This document shows, in pieces, positions 1 through 12,601 of a DNA stretch of 64,000 bases. Numbering within the stretch: position 1 is the first letter of the stretch; each line of letters begins with the position of its first letter. The notes under the pieces were generated by a model. It was given only the letters and a program-made list of their open reading frames with translations. It had not been told where the DNA came from and made no database searches. Source of the DNA: Rosa chinensis (lineage: Eukaryota > Streptophyta > Magnoliopsida > Rosales > Rosaceae); assembly GCF_002994745.2 (NCBI RefSeq), contig NC_037094.1, positions 11,903,001-11,967,000 of the forward strand. The letters run 5' to 3'. Both the position numbers and the translations under genes were made by a program.

Positions 1-1
1 T

Positions 2-655
2 CTTCTTTCTGCTTGCAGCCATGCAGGGAGGATAGAAGAGGGGCTGAAGTATTTTCAGCGTATGGTAGAAGTTTACAAAATTGAGCCTCAACTTGAACAG
101 TACACCTGCATGGTTGATCTTTTAGGCCGAGCTGGCCATCTAAAGCAAGCATATGATATTATTTCAACAATGCCTTGTGCCTCCGATGATCGTATATGGG
201 GATCATTGCTTGGATCATGCAAAATTCATGGTGATGAAAGACTGGCAGAAGTTGTGGCTGATCATATCTTTAAACTGGATCCTACTAATATTGGCTACCG
301 TACACTTCTTGCAAATTTGTACGAAGGTTATGGGAAATGGAATGACGTTACCAGGGTTAGATCAGACATCAAAGGTGTGGGACTCAAGAAGATGCCTGGG
401 TGTAGTTGGATTGAAGTTGATAACAATCTCCATACCTTTACTGCAGGTGATCATTCTCATAACGAGGCAGAGGAGATATATTTTACAATAGAAAATCTGA
501 CAACTGAAATTAGGAAGGCAGGATATATCCCTCAATTACTGACTCTGGGTGAGGGGCTTGATGAGGTTCTTGATGAAGATCTTACGTCATCTAGAGACAA
601 GGGTTTGTTGTTTCTGGTTGCAAGTACAAACAATCACCAACAAGTTTCAATATAA
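2..655 (+). CDS. Pentatricopeptide repeat (PPR) protein, PLS class, C-terminal part (5' truncated by window edge)
   Basis: Organellar RNA-binding PPR protein; PLS-class members usually act in RNA editing or processing in plastids or mitochondria. The frame is open from base 2, before the first ATG at 62, and the residues ahead of that ATG (LLSACSHAGRIEEGLKYFQ) are a classic PPR motif, so the gene continues upstream of the window. Next come another PPR (YTCMVDLLGRAGHLKQAY), an E motif (DDRIWGSLLGSCKIHGD, then LANLYEGYGKW) and an E+ region (KKMPGCSWIEV, HTFTAGDHSH). The protein ends at TAA 653-655, about 60 residues after E+, without the DYW deaminase domain, so it is E+-type or DYW-truncated. 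It is convergent with the minus-strand KLCR gene about 2.1 kb downstream. The family is certain; the exact orthologue is not recognised. Confidence 0.93.
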   Translation, partial: LLSACSHAGRIEEGLKYFQRMVEVYKIEPQLEQYTCMVDLLGRAGHLKQAYDIISTMPCASDDRIWGSLLGSCKIHGDERLAEVVADHIFKLDPTNIGYRTLLANLYEGYGKWNDVTRVRSDIKGVGLKKMPGCSWIEVDNNLHTFTAGDHSHNEAEEIYFTIENLTTEIRKAGYIPQLLTLGEGLDEVLDEDLTSSRDKGLLFLVASTNNHQQVSI

Positions 656-2793
656 ATGACGACATGACAATTAGTCAGTCAAAGCTAGGTTGTGCAGCTT
701 TTGATCAGAAAGGAGACGATTAACTGTTCTGAGTGATTGAGGCTGACTCGGATAATTCACACTTGATGACTACATTACAGCAAAGAAATGGTTCATTAGA
801 CCTATCCATCCATCTTTGCAACTGATTGTCTATTCCTTTTGGATTACTTCCCAAGTAAGTTTTAACATGAATTTCTGTAGCTGATGATGCAATTCTGTAT
901 TTTCAAAATTTTATATCAGTTAGACCTCATATTAAAAGTAAGATGGTTACCCAGGACATGTACCGAGTTGAATGTAACATATAGAGCACAACATCTTAAT
1001 CTCCACCTAGCTGACCTAGAAGAGCTATTCTAGAAGGTTGGTAAGTTCTTTTCTACGTTGTTATATCTTGGGTTTTTTGACTTTTGTCAAGACTTTCATT
1101 GTGGTTTTGCTATCTTCTTTTACTCACTTCTTCTGTTCAATTCGATTCTATTGATAGGACTTGACTGTGGAAAGAGGTGACTAAAATCTGGTTTCACAAG
1201 GATGATTCACTCTGGCTCTCTTGAGTGTTGTTTGACGGCACTGTTTGCTGCCCATTATGTTTAAAATTCATGAGCAAGCAGTTTAACATTCCCAAGATAA
1301 TAGAAGGCAGTCTCATTACCTTTGTTCTCTATTGGATTCAGTAAACTCAGAGGAGAATAGACTGTCATCTTCTGAAGTGCTCAGACAAAAAGGTAATTCT
1401 TATTTGCAGAAGTACATTCTCAGGTTAAAGGTTGAAATGTAAGCTGAATAATAGTTAAATGTATTGGAATTCAAAAGCAGCTCATAATTCTAGTTGCTTC
1501 AACTGCAGGCCAGTGCAGAAATCTTATTGCTGCTTTAAGATGGACGTTTCACAAACTCCAGCAGTTTACTATTTGTTTTCTTTACTACTGACATCACTCA
1601 GGTTAAAGCAAAGTTGCAGACATCAGAGTATAAGAATAGTAATACGTCGCCTTCCGTTGCTGTGAAGTTAGGAGATGACTATTTAGAGGCTACTAAAGGA
1701 AGATACATCAAATGCATCTTCATGGGGTTGAAACAAAATGTAATGAGTAGTCTAAATTTGCTATTTCATTATTTTGCTATTAATATGGTGAAATAGTGAA
1801 ATAGCCAATTAAAGGTTATTCATTTTTTCTGACCTGATATCAATATCTTCCTTTTTGAATGTCTTGTTGCTACGGTACTTATTTTTTGGGTTTTGTTATC
1901 TTCGTAAACCAGTTGGTGCTGGAACCCAACCCAAATGTGCGGTAAGAAAGACTAGTGGTGAGTATGACCACCAGATGATGAAATCTGCAATCAAGGACAA
2001 GGACAAGGACAAGGACAAGGAATGAAGATGGAATGGAGGAATAATCTTCTAGGGCGCTGTTTGTGCTACCTATATGGCTATATGTAGCAATCCACAGGCC
2101 GGTGTACATTATTTAATAAGCTCTTGATAGAGAATTAGAGACTGGTGTTAGTAGATGATTTGGTTTTGTTGACATTGTGGAAGTGTTGTAATATGGTGCC
2201 CTCTTTTTCTCAAGTACTAATTTCAGTTTAGTACCTCTGACCTCTTCACCAAAATCTTACGTTTTTTACCTTCTAATTTAATCTGCAGATCTGATTTGAT
2301 TGATCACCTGTTCCCCCAACTTTTCACCAAGAATTATGGTACCACTTGGCTTCCATTATGGTACCATAATTCTTCAGACAAAGGGGCAAAAAAAAAAAAG
2401 TAGTACTATAATTCAGCAAGTGATTTTATCATACAAATAAGATTTTCCCAGACGGCAAAATACAGAACAAAAACCCAAGTGGAAATTAATTCAAATAATG
2501 AAATCTTCATACTGGAGCGGAGTGTGAAACAAATCTGTAATTCTTGAATACAAGATGAATTCGTGACAAAGCTTCATGCCGCAATTACATAAATAGTGTT
2601 GACACAAAATGTGATATCCTTCAGCAATATAAATTAACAATACACCAAAAACCCTACCCTGGGGCTACATTCACCCTCTCCCCAGCAAGAATCTTATCAA
2701 CACACTCAACTGTTTTTCTTGGTTACTCTATCATTTTCCTCTTAAATGTGTCCTATTATACATTGATTTCATTCCTGAACAGAACCATTCTTA
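656..2793. other. Convergent intergenic / UTR region between PPR and KLCR
   Basis: No convincing gene; the short open frames here do not look like proteins. It should hold the PPR 3'UTR (PPR genes often have spliced 3'UTRs) and, from about 2.3 kb on, the 3'UTR of the minus-strand KLCR gene. A short 6-bp-unit array (AAGGAC type, five copies) lies at 1992-2020. Confidence 0.6.
1992..2020. repeat. Hexanucleotide microsatellite (CAAGGA)n
   Basis: About five perfect copies of a 6-bp unit (CAAGGA/AAGGAC) in the PPR-KLCR intergenic region. Simple-sequence repeat, no further function visible. Confidence 0.9.
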
Positions 2794-5460
2794 TCATACC
2801 TTGATTCCATCATTGTTTATACCATGAGAGTTGGCATCAAGGAGGTTCTCTAGTGATCTGGCTTTTCTGTTCCGAACTTTGCCCGTTTCTTTCAATAAAT
2901 CAGCCAACCTTCTTTTCTCATCATCCACATCAGGATTAGCTGTCCCTAGCTTTTCTTCCCTCATCCCAACAACAAATTCCAACAGTTCAATTGCATCATC
3001 CAACCTGGGTATAATGACAACAGAAGAATATCGAGAATCAGTACATTGACTAATTTATAATATTAATTAAACTTAAAGGCTAATTTAGCAACAATATTAA
3101 TCAAACACCGAAATATCCCTTCCAGAAATGCAAAAGACTTCGATAGCTTACACAGCTTAATTATTTTTGTTTCTCTGACTAGCCCTTGTTTGGTCGGTCA
3201 ACTATGTTCTAACAATTAACATTCTGGGTACTCTTACAACTAGGGTGTTGAACAACAAGTCCATGAAGGAAAGGAAGAGCTACATGGACAAGAACCAAAT
3301 ATCAGCCTGTAACTAAGAATTGTGTTACTAATTCACACCCATGTAACATGGCGAAGTAAAGAATAAGGGAGAACAAAAAGCAAGTTTACAAGCAATTGAG
3401 CATTTAGAAACACAACAATGCTAAGGGAAGAAGAAGGCTAGAGATGACACTTGGGGAAGGAAAGAGATAAAGTACCTTCCAACTGCATCATAAGTGCCTG
3501 CAAGATTGCTATATACGCCAAGTGTATCAGGGTGATATGGCCCACACTCTTGCTCCAAAACAGTTCTGGCTTCTTCAAAGAATTCTTGAGCTTCATTTAT
3601 ATCATAACGTTGTACACAAGCAAGCCCCATTTGGTTCAGAACAATCCCAAAGAAGGCAGATTTCTTTTCTCCAGTAGCGCGGAGCTTTGTGATGGCATTC
3701 TTGAAGGACTCATAAGATTCAGAATAATTCCCCAACATGTAGTTCATGACCCCCATTTGGGCTTCTATCCCTGCTACTGTGCTTTGCTGACCAGGGGCAT
3801 CATTGTATATTTTTAACGCCTTCTGTAACAACTTGACTGCCTGCTCGAGCTCATTCATTGATTCATAGATAGCTGCAATATCTGTGAGACCACTTGCCAT
3901 TTCCTCAGGAGGGACTCCGGGCATGGGTTTTTCATAAATTCGAAGAGCATTCTCACAGTATGATACTGATTCCTTAACTTTCCCTGTCCTGTTATACAAA
4001 TCTGCCAGACGGATGAAAACTGAACCAACAGATGGATGATTCTCTCCTTTAGTGGTCTTGAACACATTCAGTGCCTTCTGATAAGCAAAAACAGCCTCAT
4101 CATACCGAGACAAGGATAAGTATGTGTCTCCAATGCTGCTGTCAACAGAAGCTACCTCCACTTCCTGGCCATTTGCCACCATAGCCATGCTGGCTAAAAC
4201 AAGATGCTCAAGAGCTGCTTCATGATCTCCCTTTGTTTCACATATAAGACCCATGAGTCTCCTATCTGCTGCCTCTTCCATAGAAGCTGGGGAACCATTC
4301 TCTTTGTGAGTGTCAAGAGCTATCTGGCAAAGCCTTTGAGCCTCCTCAAATTGTAATGCTTGAACATGAGCTTCAGCCAGATATCTACAAGTTTCACCAA
4401 CTCTTGGATCCGTTTCTCCCAAAATTTGTTTCTGAATTTCCAATCCAGTTGCGTAATGCGCAAGTGAATTTTCCAGTTGGCCCAGCATAGCATAAGTATC
4501 ACCCAACTGCATGTGACCAGCAAATTTAGCAAGGGCATGATCTTGGCCTTCCTCAATGGGTGAAATCTCAATTGAGCGCTCAAGAACCGGAATTGCCTCA
4601 CTGTACTGGCCTAAGCTACAGTAAATTGCCGATGTAACATGCAAACACATTACTAGCTCTAAGCAGGGTTTCCCATTTGCACATAGTTCAAACGATTTTG
4701 TAGCTCGAAGGGCTAACTCAAGAGCTTTCTGGGGATTATCCCCTGAAGAAATCAAATCCCTTGCTTGCTTTAACAAAAATGGCCCCAGGTCCGAATTAAG
4801 TCCTGATTCAGCTGAATCCTCGGTTCCAGTCTGCAACTTGGAGCCTCCAGAAGGTGATTTCCTGTTTTTCTTAACAGGAGTTGCTCCCACAGGTTTTGGT
4901 AGAGTCTTATCACTATGCTTACGCAGGGGAGGTTTGTCAGGACTTTTTCCCTTGGAAACTGATTTTGATGAAGTCTCGGAGTCCTGCATGCGAGCACTTT
5001 TCTTTGAGTTGCGTGGAGAAGTGGATTTTGTACTTGGAGATTGAGGCTTATCAATCTTTCCTGACTTTCTACCAATGGACGAACCTTCCTTCTTGGAACT
5101 TGACTCACTACGAGAATCATCCACTGGCTTTGAATGCACCTCCTCTTCCATTATCTCCACCTCCCTCATCTCTCCTCCAACAAGATGGCGCAACTCGGAA
5201 TCAATCCTAGACTCCTCCCCATCTGATCGAAAACTACGCCTTGAAGGTGAGTGATCAGAGCTCTGCATGTCACACACATTCTCATAAAGCTGCTCAATTG
5301 AGGTGTCAACTGCCCCCTCAACCGGATGATCATTTCGCATACTCCGAGGGCTATGTGCACTCAGAGTACTTTTCGGGGATCTAATCACCGCCAAGTTTTC
5401 CTTGTGAGGTGGAGAATTCCCACTCGATTCATTCACCACCCCTTCAACAATTGCAGGCAT
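2794..5460 (-). CDS. Kinesin light chain-related protein (KLCR/CMU family), 2 exons
   Basis: TPR protein of the KLCR/CMU family, which in Arabidopsis binds microtubules at the cell cortex, holds them against sideways displacement during cellulose synthase movement, and works with IQD scaffolds. Exon 1 is complement 5460-3476, exon 2 complement 3004-2794; the donor (GGAAG/GTAC) and acceptor (CCAG/GTTGG) are canonical and the joined frame is exactly 2196 bp (731 aa). The first ~225 residues are Ser/Lys/Pro-rich and disordered, with the conserved start MPAIVEGVVNE and the motif ENLAVIRSPKSTLS. About ten TPR-like repeats follow (e.g. GQYSEAIPVLERSIEISP, LGDTYAMLGQLENSLAHY, DLYNRTGKVKESVSY). Exon 2 adds the final repeat and a basic tail. 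The gene looks intact. A 5'UTR intron and a G-box lie upstream. The most similar Arabidopsis members are KLCR2/KLCR3, judged from memory. Confidence 0.95.
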
Positions 5461-5557
5461 GTCTGTCTAACCAAATCAACAAAATCTCTCTCACTTCGCT
5501 GCAACAGACATTTGAAAGTTGAAACCAAACGATGAAAACAAGAACGAAACAACTAGC

Positions 5558-5993
5558 CTGAAATTTCTAGCAAAATTCCAAAAGCGTACATAAATCTATA
5601 GTTGACAAACATTGAATAATGTAAGCACAAAGCACAATGCATCAGAAAAACACATGTTTTCCTTGCCGGTAATCTGCTCGTGAAGCTTTGTATCTTTCCC
5701 AGGAAACTTAACAAACCAGATATGAAGCAATAATTACAGATATACAAAATTTCAATTTGTCCATAAACAGAAACAACGAACCAATAACTAAAATGGCCTC
5801 ATTAGATCTCCACAACCAAACCCAGATAAATACAAATTCCATATATAACTTCAAAACCCAATTAGATTAACACAAAACCCATCACCAATTAACACCAAAG
5901 TTTCTTACTTTCTTGCACAGTATAATGGAAAATAAATATAAAGGGTTGAGCTGAAACAACAACATAAACAAAGAGGAAATGAAAAACCCATAC
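5558..5993 (-). other. Probable 5'UTR intron of the KLCR gene
   Basis: On the minus strand CAG/GTATGG at 5996-5990 is a good donor and AAATTTCAG/GC at 5566-5557 a good acceptor. The segment between is AT-rich and ends about 97 bp before the KLCR start codon. Leader introns are common in this family. Inferred from splice consensus only; cDNA would settle it. Confidence 0.55.
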
Positions 5994-6303
5994 CTGAAGA
6001 ACAATCAACCGACCATGACAAAACGACACCGCGGAGATTATGCTATCTGGGTCTCAATAAAAAACGCGTACCCATATATATATATATATACAAGGTAAAA
6101 TATCTAATCTTTTGCTGGTGGGTGAGTTTATATCAGCTGGATTGGGACGAAGATGACAGAGATAGAAATGGGAGAAATGGACAAAAATAAATTTAAATTA
6201 AAAAAGTTGCAGACTTTTGGGGGAAGAGGAGAGAAAAAAAGGTGCGACTGTTCCCCACCCGCCGATTTCGTTTACCCCCACTGTAATTTAAACTGAAACT
6301 GGC

Positions 6304-6309
6304 CACGTG
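6304..6309. promoter_or_regulatory. G-box (CACGTG) upstream of KLCR
   Basis: A palindromic CACGTG within GGCCACGTGGC lies about 300 bp upstream of the proposed 5'UTR intron donor, where the KLCR promoter should be. G-boxes bind bZIP and bHLH factors (light, ABA). An AT dinucleotide run at about 6075-6090 lies between it and the gene. Confidence 0.4.
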
Positions 6310-8610
6310 GCGATGTGGTAATGATTGTTGGTAAGTTGAATGACTTGTATTTTCCTTGTTTTTGGGGTTGGTTTTTGTTTACCTCATTTAATTTGGTGGG
6401 ATGTAGGTTTTGTTATGGACAGAGGGTCATTAGCTTGAGGTAAGCTTTGCTTCTTCTCAACTTAATCATCAAGCATATATAGGAGAGAAGAGACATTGTG
6501 ATGTATACTACTATGGAACATTAATCTCAAAAGTTTCTCTATTGGTTATTTATATATTCAAACGATAATATACTCAAGTTTTTAGAAGATAATACATACG
6601 TAGTTGATAATATATATGTGTGATTGATGGTGATACATTGGTTGCTTAATAGGTTAATATTACCACACACATGAGGTAAGATTACATCATATATAATAGT
6701 AACTCTCACATGTAAATAATGAGATCGAGTAGATAGTTTGGTGAGGACGTGGGGTGCACCTTTGTTTTTGACCTTACAATGATGTGCTTTCCCATCACAC
6801 GTTGTGCCAAATTTATGTGCTGGTCAAGTTTTTCCTTTAATTTTCTTGCGCGCTGCATCTAAAGAATGAATACAGTGAAACATAAAGATGGAGCATTATA
6901 TGCAAGGCTCGAAGTTGATATAACAATAATGATATGGGGCATAATTATTGATAATAAAAAGTTAACAACGTACAATTACCTCACTACAACGAAACACAAC
7001 CTACTTTGATCGTGTACATTTTAAACAGTTTGGACCACCCATATGTGGATGTCTCTTTCTATCATCTAGTAGATCAGTAGAGTAGTAGCTAGAGGTAGTA
7101 ATTTTTAGCTCGAAATGGGTAATACGATTGTAAACATGATATGAAGTTAAAAGGTTTGTGTCAACGATTGAACATGAATCATGGTCGGGTCAGGTTATAT
7201 GTGATTTAAATGTCGATGCATCATATATGTACGAGATAAAGTATTAGTAATTCTGCATTAAAAAAGTAAAAAAGTTATTTATTGTTTTTCAGAAAACCAA
7301 AAATATATACAACCTAATATCATTTGGTTCAATACTATTAGTGTTCATTGTAAGTAGAAGATCATGAGTATGCGATAAATCTTTTGAGCTCACATTAATC
7401 TAAAGTAATATAAAAGTGAAATGATTTGGTCAGGTAAATATTGAATCTTTCAAGTTGATTATTCGCTTAATTAAAATATAGACATGAACACCGTTTGTCT
7501 CGCTTGCAGGGATGTGGGCATGTCCATAATTAATGAGCCTCACTTGCCTTGGCCACTGTTAGCCTCACTTGCCTTGCCCTCAATTATCCTGACTTGTCAT
7601 GCTCATGTCTTGTGATTCTAAGGATGCTCATGCATGCCCACGCTAATGCAAGCGAGGCTAACCGTATATCCTCGAACGAGACTATGTTGTATGCTTTTCC
7701 ATCTCATAGATTTCAGTGGTAGTACGATTGTAAACACGGTACGCGGTATGAAGTTACAAGCTTTGTTTTAACCATTGAATATTTGAATATGAATACGCCG
7801 GTTGAATTCATTATTCATGCCATCATTTGAACATAAGCACATTATTTATGCAAGAGATAAAGAGTTAAAATCCTGTATTGAAAATATAAAGAGTACGTCA
7901 TCAATTGATTTCCAATATAACAAACCACAAACGAAAATCCAGTAATCTATGATCTTTAAGAAAATCCTATACCGGCCAGTATGATTTTGATCCCACTTCA
8001 CTTTAAAGTAATATTAGAGTGATATAAGTTGGTTACTTGATTGGCATGGGTAAATATTGAATCTTTTACCCCAATTGTTTACTCATCAAGGGAATCATAG
8101 TAGTGTTGACTAGTTGATGAGAGTCATGAGACACAATATACGAATTGCAGCTGTCATACGTACGTACTTTGTCAGTATTGAATCTTGATGATGAGAGTCA
8201 TGAAACACAATACGAATTGCAGCTGTCATACGTACTTTTTCAATATTGAATCTTTACTACTCGATCAAATGAATAACTAGATCTACATGTCTAGATTGAC
8301 TGGTATCGATCTGAGATGAAATACGATGGAACACGATCGATCTTGCCACCCTTAATCTATTTGCAGTTTTGTGTACTTAATAGTCAACAAGTATTCACCA
8401 AATGTGATCCAACACTTAAGCCTCGGTTTTGAGCTGCTGTACGTGCAAGAAATTAATTTGATCATGACAATTAGTTCAAGGTTGTTTAATAAACCAATGG
8501 CCAAGTAACTGCGTTTTTACATTCCTCAATACAATCCAAATCCGCAGGCAGCAAGGAAAAAAAGATTCAGAGGGCCCAATATAGATAATAAATAGAAGAA
8601 GAAGAAGAGG
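6310..8610. other. Intergenic, AT-rich, no gene seen
   Basis: No coding feature recognised on either strand. It contains scattered low-complexity AT stretches and a local direct duplication at 8116-8254. Confidence 0.6.
8116..8254. repeat. Tandem duplication, ~70 bp unit x2
   Basis: A ~70 bp unit (GATGAGAGTCATGA ... GCAGCTGTCATACGTAC ... TATTGAATCTT) occurs at 8116-8189 and again at 8190-8254 with a few substitutions and small indels. Confidence 0.85.
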
Positions 8611-8616
8611 TCAAGG

Positions 8617-8970
8617 ACGTGGAAGCCCTACAACTGCCAAAAGACGTAATGCTGGAGATCTTCTCCAAACTCCACCAAAACACTCATCCGCTGGACCCAC
8701 GTGTGCAAGTCTTGGCATAGTGATGCTAAAGGATTCGGCTTCTATGCTCGAATTCATTTTGCTAGGATTTGCTTGGATAACACTATCAGCTCACCACGTT
8801 ACTGGTTCAATCTAAGGGTTATAATGCTTACAACACAGAAAGCCATAACTTCACTAACGATCTCCAAATAGTTCTTTAACGTCAAGGGTTTTTCAAGTTT
8901 CCCTCCAACAATTTTCACCTTCTGCTAGTTCCCTCCAATCAGACTTCCTCTTCCTCATTGCTGAAACGTC
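8617..8970 (+). pseudogene. F-box gene fragment (frameshifted)
   Basis: An F-box N-terminus can be read as LPKDVMLEIFSKL, then after a one-base deletion (near 8673) as PPKTLIRWTHVCKSWHSD. A further two-base deletion sits near 8799, where the inverted copy at 18343-18499 has CACGTG and this copy CACG. Stops follow. F-box proteins are SCF substrate receptors, but this copy cannot encode one. It lies just before the FAR1-like pseudogene, and 155 bp of it recur inverted 9.4 kb downstream. Confidence 0.75.
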
Positions 8971-11424
8971 TCTTATTCTTCACGATCACTTTTTGTCTCA
9001 GTCCAAATTGCATTCATCTCTAGGTGCTGGTACTTTGCTTTCATCATTCAGGTATCTGTATCTAGCTCTATAGATTGATCTTATGGATCCTGATCTTATC
9101 CCATTTAGCATTTTTGGTTTTGGGTTTTGGTTATTTGAAATCTCAGCCTTGTATCGATGAGTGTTTATCCTATTAAAGTATTCTATGTGTATATGTTTAG
9201 CTAAGACATGATTCAATCATTCTTATTCTCTTGATCTGACTCTATGGTTTGTGATATCAGATTCTTCTATTTTTTTGTTTTGTTTCAGAGCTAAAAACTG
9301 AACATAGTAGCATATAAGCCAAACTTCATAGCATGATCCATTTTGCTTCTGAATTTGATTGGAATGTTAATACAAATTTTATATGTTATAGATTGAAAAT
9401 CAATGATTGAATGGAGCCTATGGATAGAGATGACTTGACTAGTCAAGCCAGGGAATGGTATGAAGTTTGACTCAGAAGAATTAGCATATGATCTCACTAC
9501 TACAAAAAGGTCATCAGACGACGGTGGATTTGTGTTGTGTAATGACCAAGCTCACCGTGGTCTAAGTGAGAGTGTTGTGTGATTGAATCATCAGACAACG
9601 GTGATTTCACCGTTGTGTGATAGTACTTTGCTCAACAGAATACTAGTTTCCGTTGTGTGAATTTTGCGCAGGCATGTGCCTGGTATGGCATGCGCGGGGA
9701 TGCCGCGGCACAGTCAGACAACATAAAAGGAAATTTACCGTTGTCTGAGATTCATAACACACAACAGATATAACTCATTCTTTGTTGTCTGAGATTCATA
9801 ACACACGACGGATATAACTCATTCTTTGTTGTTTGAAACTAATAACAGACAACGGATATAACTCATTCTTTGTTGTCTGAGACTAATAACAGACAATGGA
9901 TATAACTTACTATTTGTTGTCTGAGGTAAGTAACACACAACTAAAGTAAAATTATCTCCCTTGTCTGTTGATTACTCAGACAACAGTGATCATTTTATTT
10001 CTGTTGTGTGTTATGAATCTCACACAACATAATTTTGTTTTATTTTGTTGTTGGTTGTTAGTTCACACAACAACTATATTTGGTTATCCGTTGTGTGAAT
10101 ATCGTAATCAAATTAGGTACCAACCAGTGACTGTTGTAGGAGTAGCCTCAATTTTGAACTCTTTTATCATCATACAACACATGGTTTTGTCTTGTGTTGT
10201 ATGACTTAACCTTGGACAACTTGGATTGCCTTAACAAATTGTATGAGCTTCTCTCAGACAACATATTCTTTTTATCAACTGTTGTGTCAACATTATAAAC
10301 CAGTTGTGTGATTAGTTGAGGTTGTGTTGTCTGAGTTTGCTTCTCACAACTTCTTGTGAACTGTTGTTTGTTCATTCATTACCTAGTTAGCTAGCTTGGA
10401 ACAATTTTCAAGAAACAATGCAGCATATATTTTACCACAAAAACAGTACATATATTACCAAATGAACAGTACATATGAAGCCACAACATTGATCCATATA
10501 ATTAGTGTAACTATATAGTTGCATTTGTCAAGTACAACCAAACATCTAACTAGATAATTAAACTACTACACAAACAAAGAAAGCATTCCTAGTCTAGCTA
10601 GTGTTCTATTGTTCTCAAAGTAGCAGGCAACTAGCTAGCTCCCAATATACAAGCAACAGCCATTTCAGAGATGGATCGAAAGTTCAATTACCTAGTACTC
10701 CCACCACCAAAGCTACACACCCACTATCATCATCTGCACCAAAAAAAATTAATCATTCGTCAACGCGTGTAATTTGAGTAGGAATGAGATAAATTTGTGT
10801 CACAAAAAACCAAATTTGAATAAATGAAACAGTACTGCTGCATCGTTCTTGTATATGAATATTTAGGTATTATAAGCCAAAAAAAGAATGAAACAAAAAA
10901 ACCTAAAAATTGAGTAGTGCTGATGTTTATGATGAGTCACCATCTATATGCAGCAAATATATGAGTTGTTGACCATAAATTCTACTATTCGAGGTTAATT
11001 AATGCTATACAATGCAATATATAAAAGAGATATATTGTTGAGGCTCAGGGACTATGAATGAAATTTCAAGGACATGGGGATGCATGAATCATGAAAGGTA
11101 GTGATGAGTACAAACGATTCTCGCCATGTAATTAAATTTCACAAACTTTGCTTCTTCATATCAATTGCAGCAGAATCAACTAACCTTCTCCATCATTGAC
11201 ACAACCACAAACTCCTCCTGATAATTTAAACCTACTACCTTAGCTTGTTCCTAGACTCAAATTACTCAAGCACATTTCATTTTTAATCAACAGCAGAAAC
11301 CCAAATTACTCAAGCACATTTCATTTGTATTCAAAAAACAAATCAAAATTCACATGTTAAAAGGCGAGCAAGGCTGTTGCCTTAGGCCTCACATGTTAAA
11401 AGGCCTCGGTTTAAAAGTTAACTC

Positions 11425-11427
<3 letters not shown>

Positions 11428-11462
<35 letters not shown>
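11428..11462. repeat. (TA)n microsatellite
   Basis: Uninterrupted TA dinucleotide run inside CACTA-like element A, flanked by GGCCTC-containing sequence that resembles the ends of the hAT element at 15050-15615. Possibly another degraded element. Confidence 0.9.
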
Positions 11463-11465
<3 letters not shown>

Positions 11466-12411
11466 GATCTGAATAAGAGGCCGAAGGCTGAGTAAAATGC
11501 CCAAGTATCTTCAACATAGAACACCTAGAAAAGCAAAAAAACAAGCCTAAATCAGGGAGGCCTCTTCACATGATGATCATAGAATAATCACATCCCAAAT
11601 GAGAATAAAGCATTTTGCTTTTCTATTGGCTATAGCCTAGTACAGATTAGAGTTCATTTTTGTTTTTTCTTTTATCAACCACCTAGTTCTCTAAAACAAA
11701 GAACTACATAGACTTTCCTCATTTCACTTCTGAAAGTCTAATTTCTTTTTCTTATCAATTTTCAACCGTGAGCTCTAAGGCTAATAGCCACTAAGGTAAA
11801 TAGTTCAACAAGACCATAAAATTCAAGAAAATGTTCTAAGACCCACAGCAAAAATCAGTGTCCTATCAAATTAATAAAATACGATGGAAGCAACAAAAGG
11901 AGCAGCAAGTCAACAAAGTGTAGTTCACTTCAATCATTTCTTTCATCCTCATTCCTAGAGAATCCATAATCAGAAATTGAAAACTTTCCTCCTTTTTCCA
12001 TTATTCCCACATCTTCTAAGCATTCAACTTTTGCTCAAAATTTCTCAACCCCAAGTTGTAAAACACAACAAAAGAGCTTGACGCGGATCCAGCATTCACA
12101 ACCAATTGCGACTCCCGAATCCCAGAATTTCAAATTTTCTAAAAATAAAAAAACCCTTAAAAAATCCCAAACAGATTTATGAGCTCCTGAACTGGGGTTT
12201 GATCCCCCAGGAAACTTCTATAGCCATTATTAACAGAGCAGTAAACTATTCCCACCCCCAAGAAAATCAAGATATGATTTTAACTTCTATTTCGTGCTAA
12301 TTTTGGCAAGATGGTTTCTGGGTATTCACGAAAGAAGACCAAACAACTCGAAAATGAACAATAAGAATAAGAAGAGCAAAAGAGAGCGACATAGGAAGAG
12401 AGGAGAAGCAC

Positions 12412-12601
12412 CTGGTAGTCAAAATTACGAGCAATACACAGCGGGTATATTGCAATTAGGAGCAATACACCCAAAACACCAAACATCATGATTCTTGAAT
12501 TCACCCACGCTTCAATTGCTCTTGAGTCGCGAGATAAAAAAGGCACCCAGTCACCCGCCTTCTGTGGATCTCTTTCTACTCGTGCATCCTCGATGACAAA
12601 T
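12412..12601 (-). other. Possible captured host-gene exon with a transmembrane segment
   Basis: On the minus strand a 190 bp open segment is bounded by a consensus acceptor (GTTGTCCAG/A) and donor (TACCAG/GTGCTT). It encodes FVIEDARVERDPQKAGDW, a Ser/Arg-rich stretch, then the hydrophobic MMFGVLGVLLLIAIYPLCIA, and looks like real protein rather than noise. I do not recognise the family. Its position inside a non-autonomous CACTA element suggests capture of a cellular gene fragment. Confidence 0.45.

Noticed and set aside
3421..5210. Several open frames on both strands within the KLCR region
   Set aside because: All are shadows of the KLCR exon in other frames.
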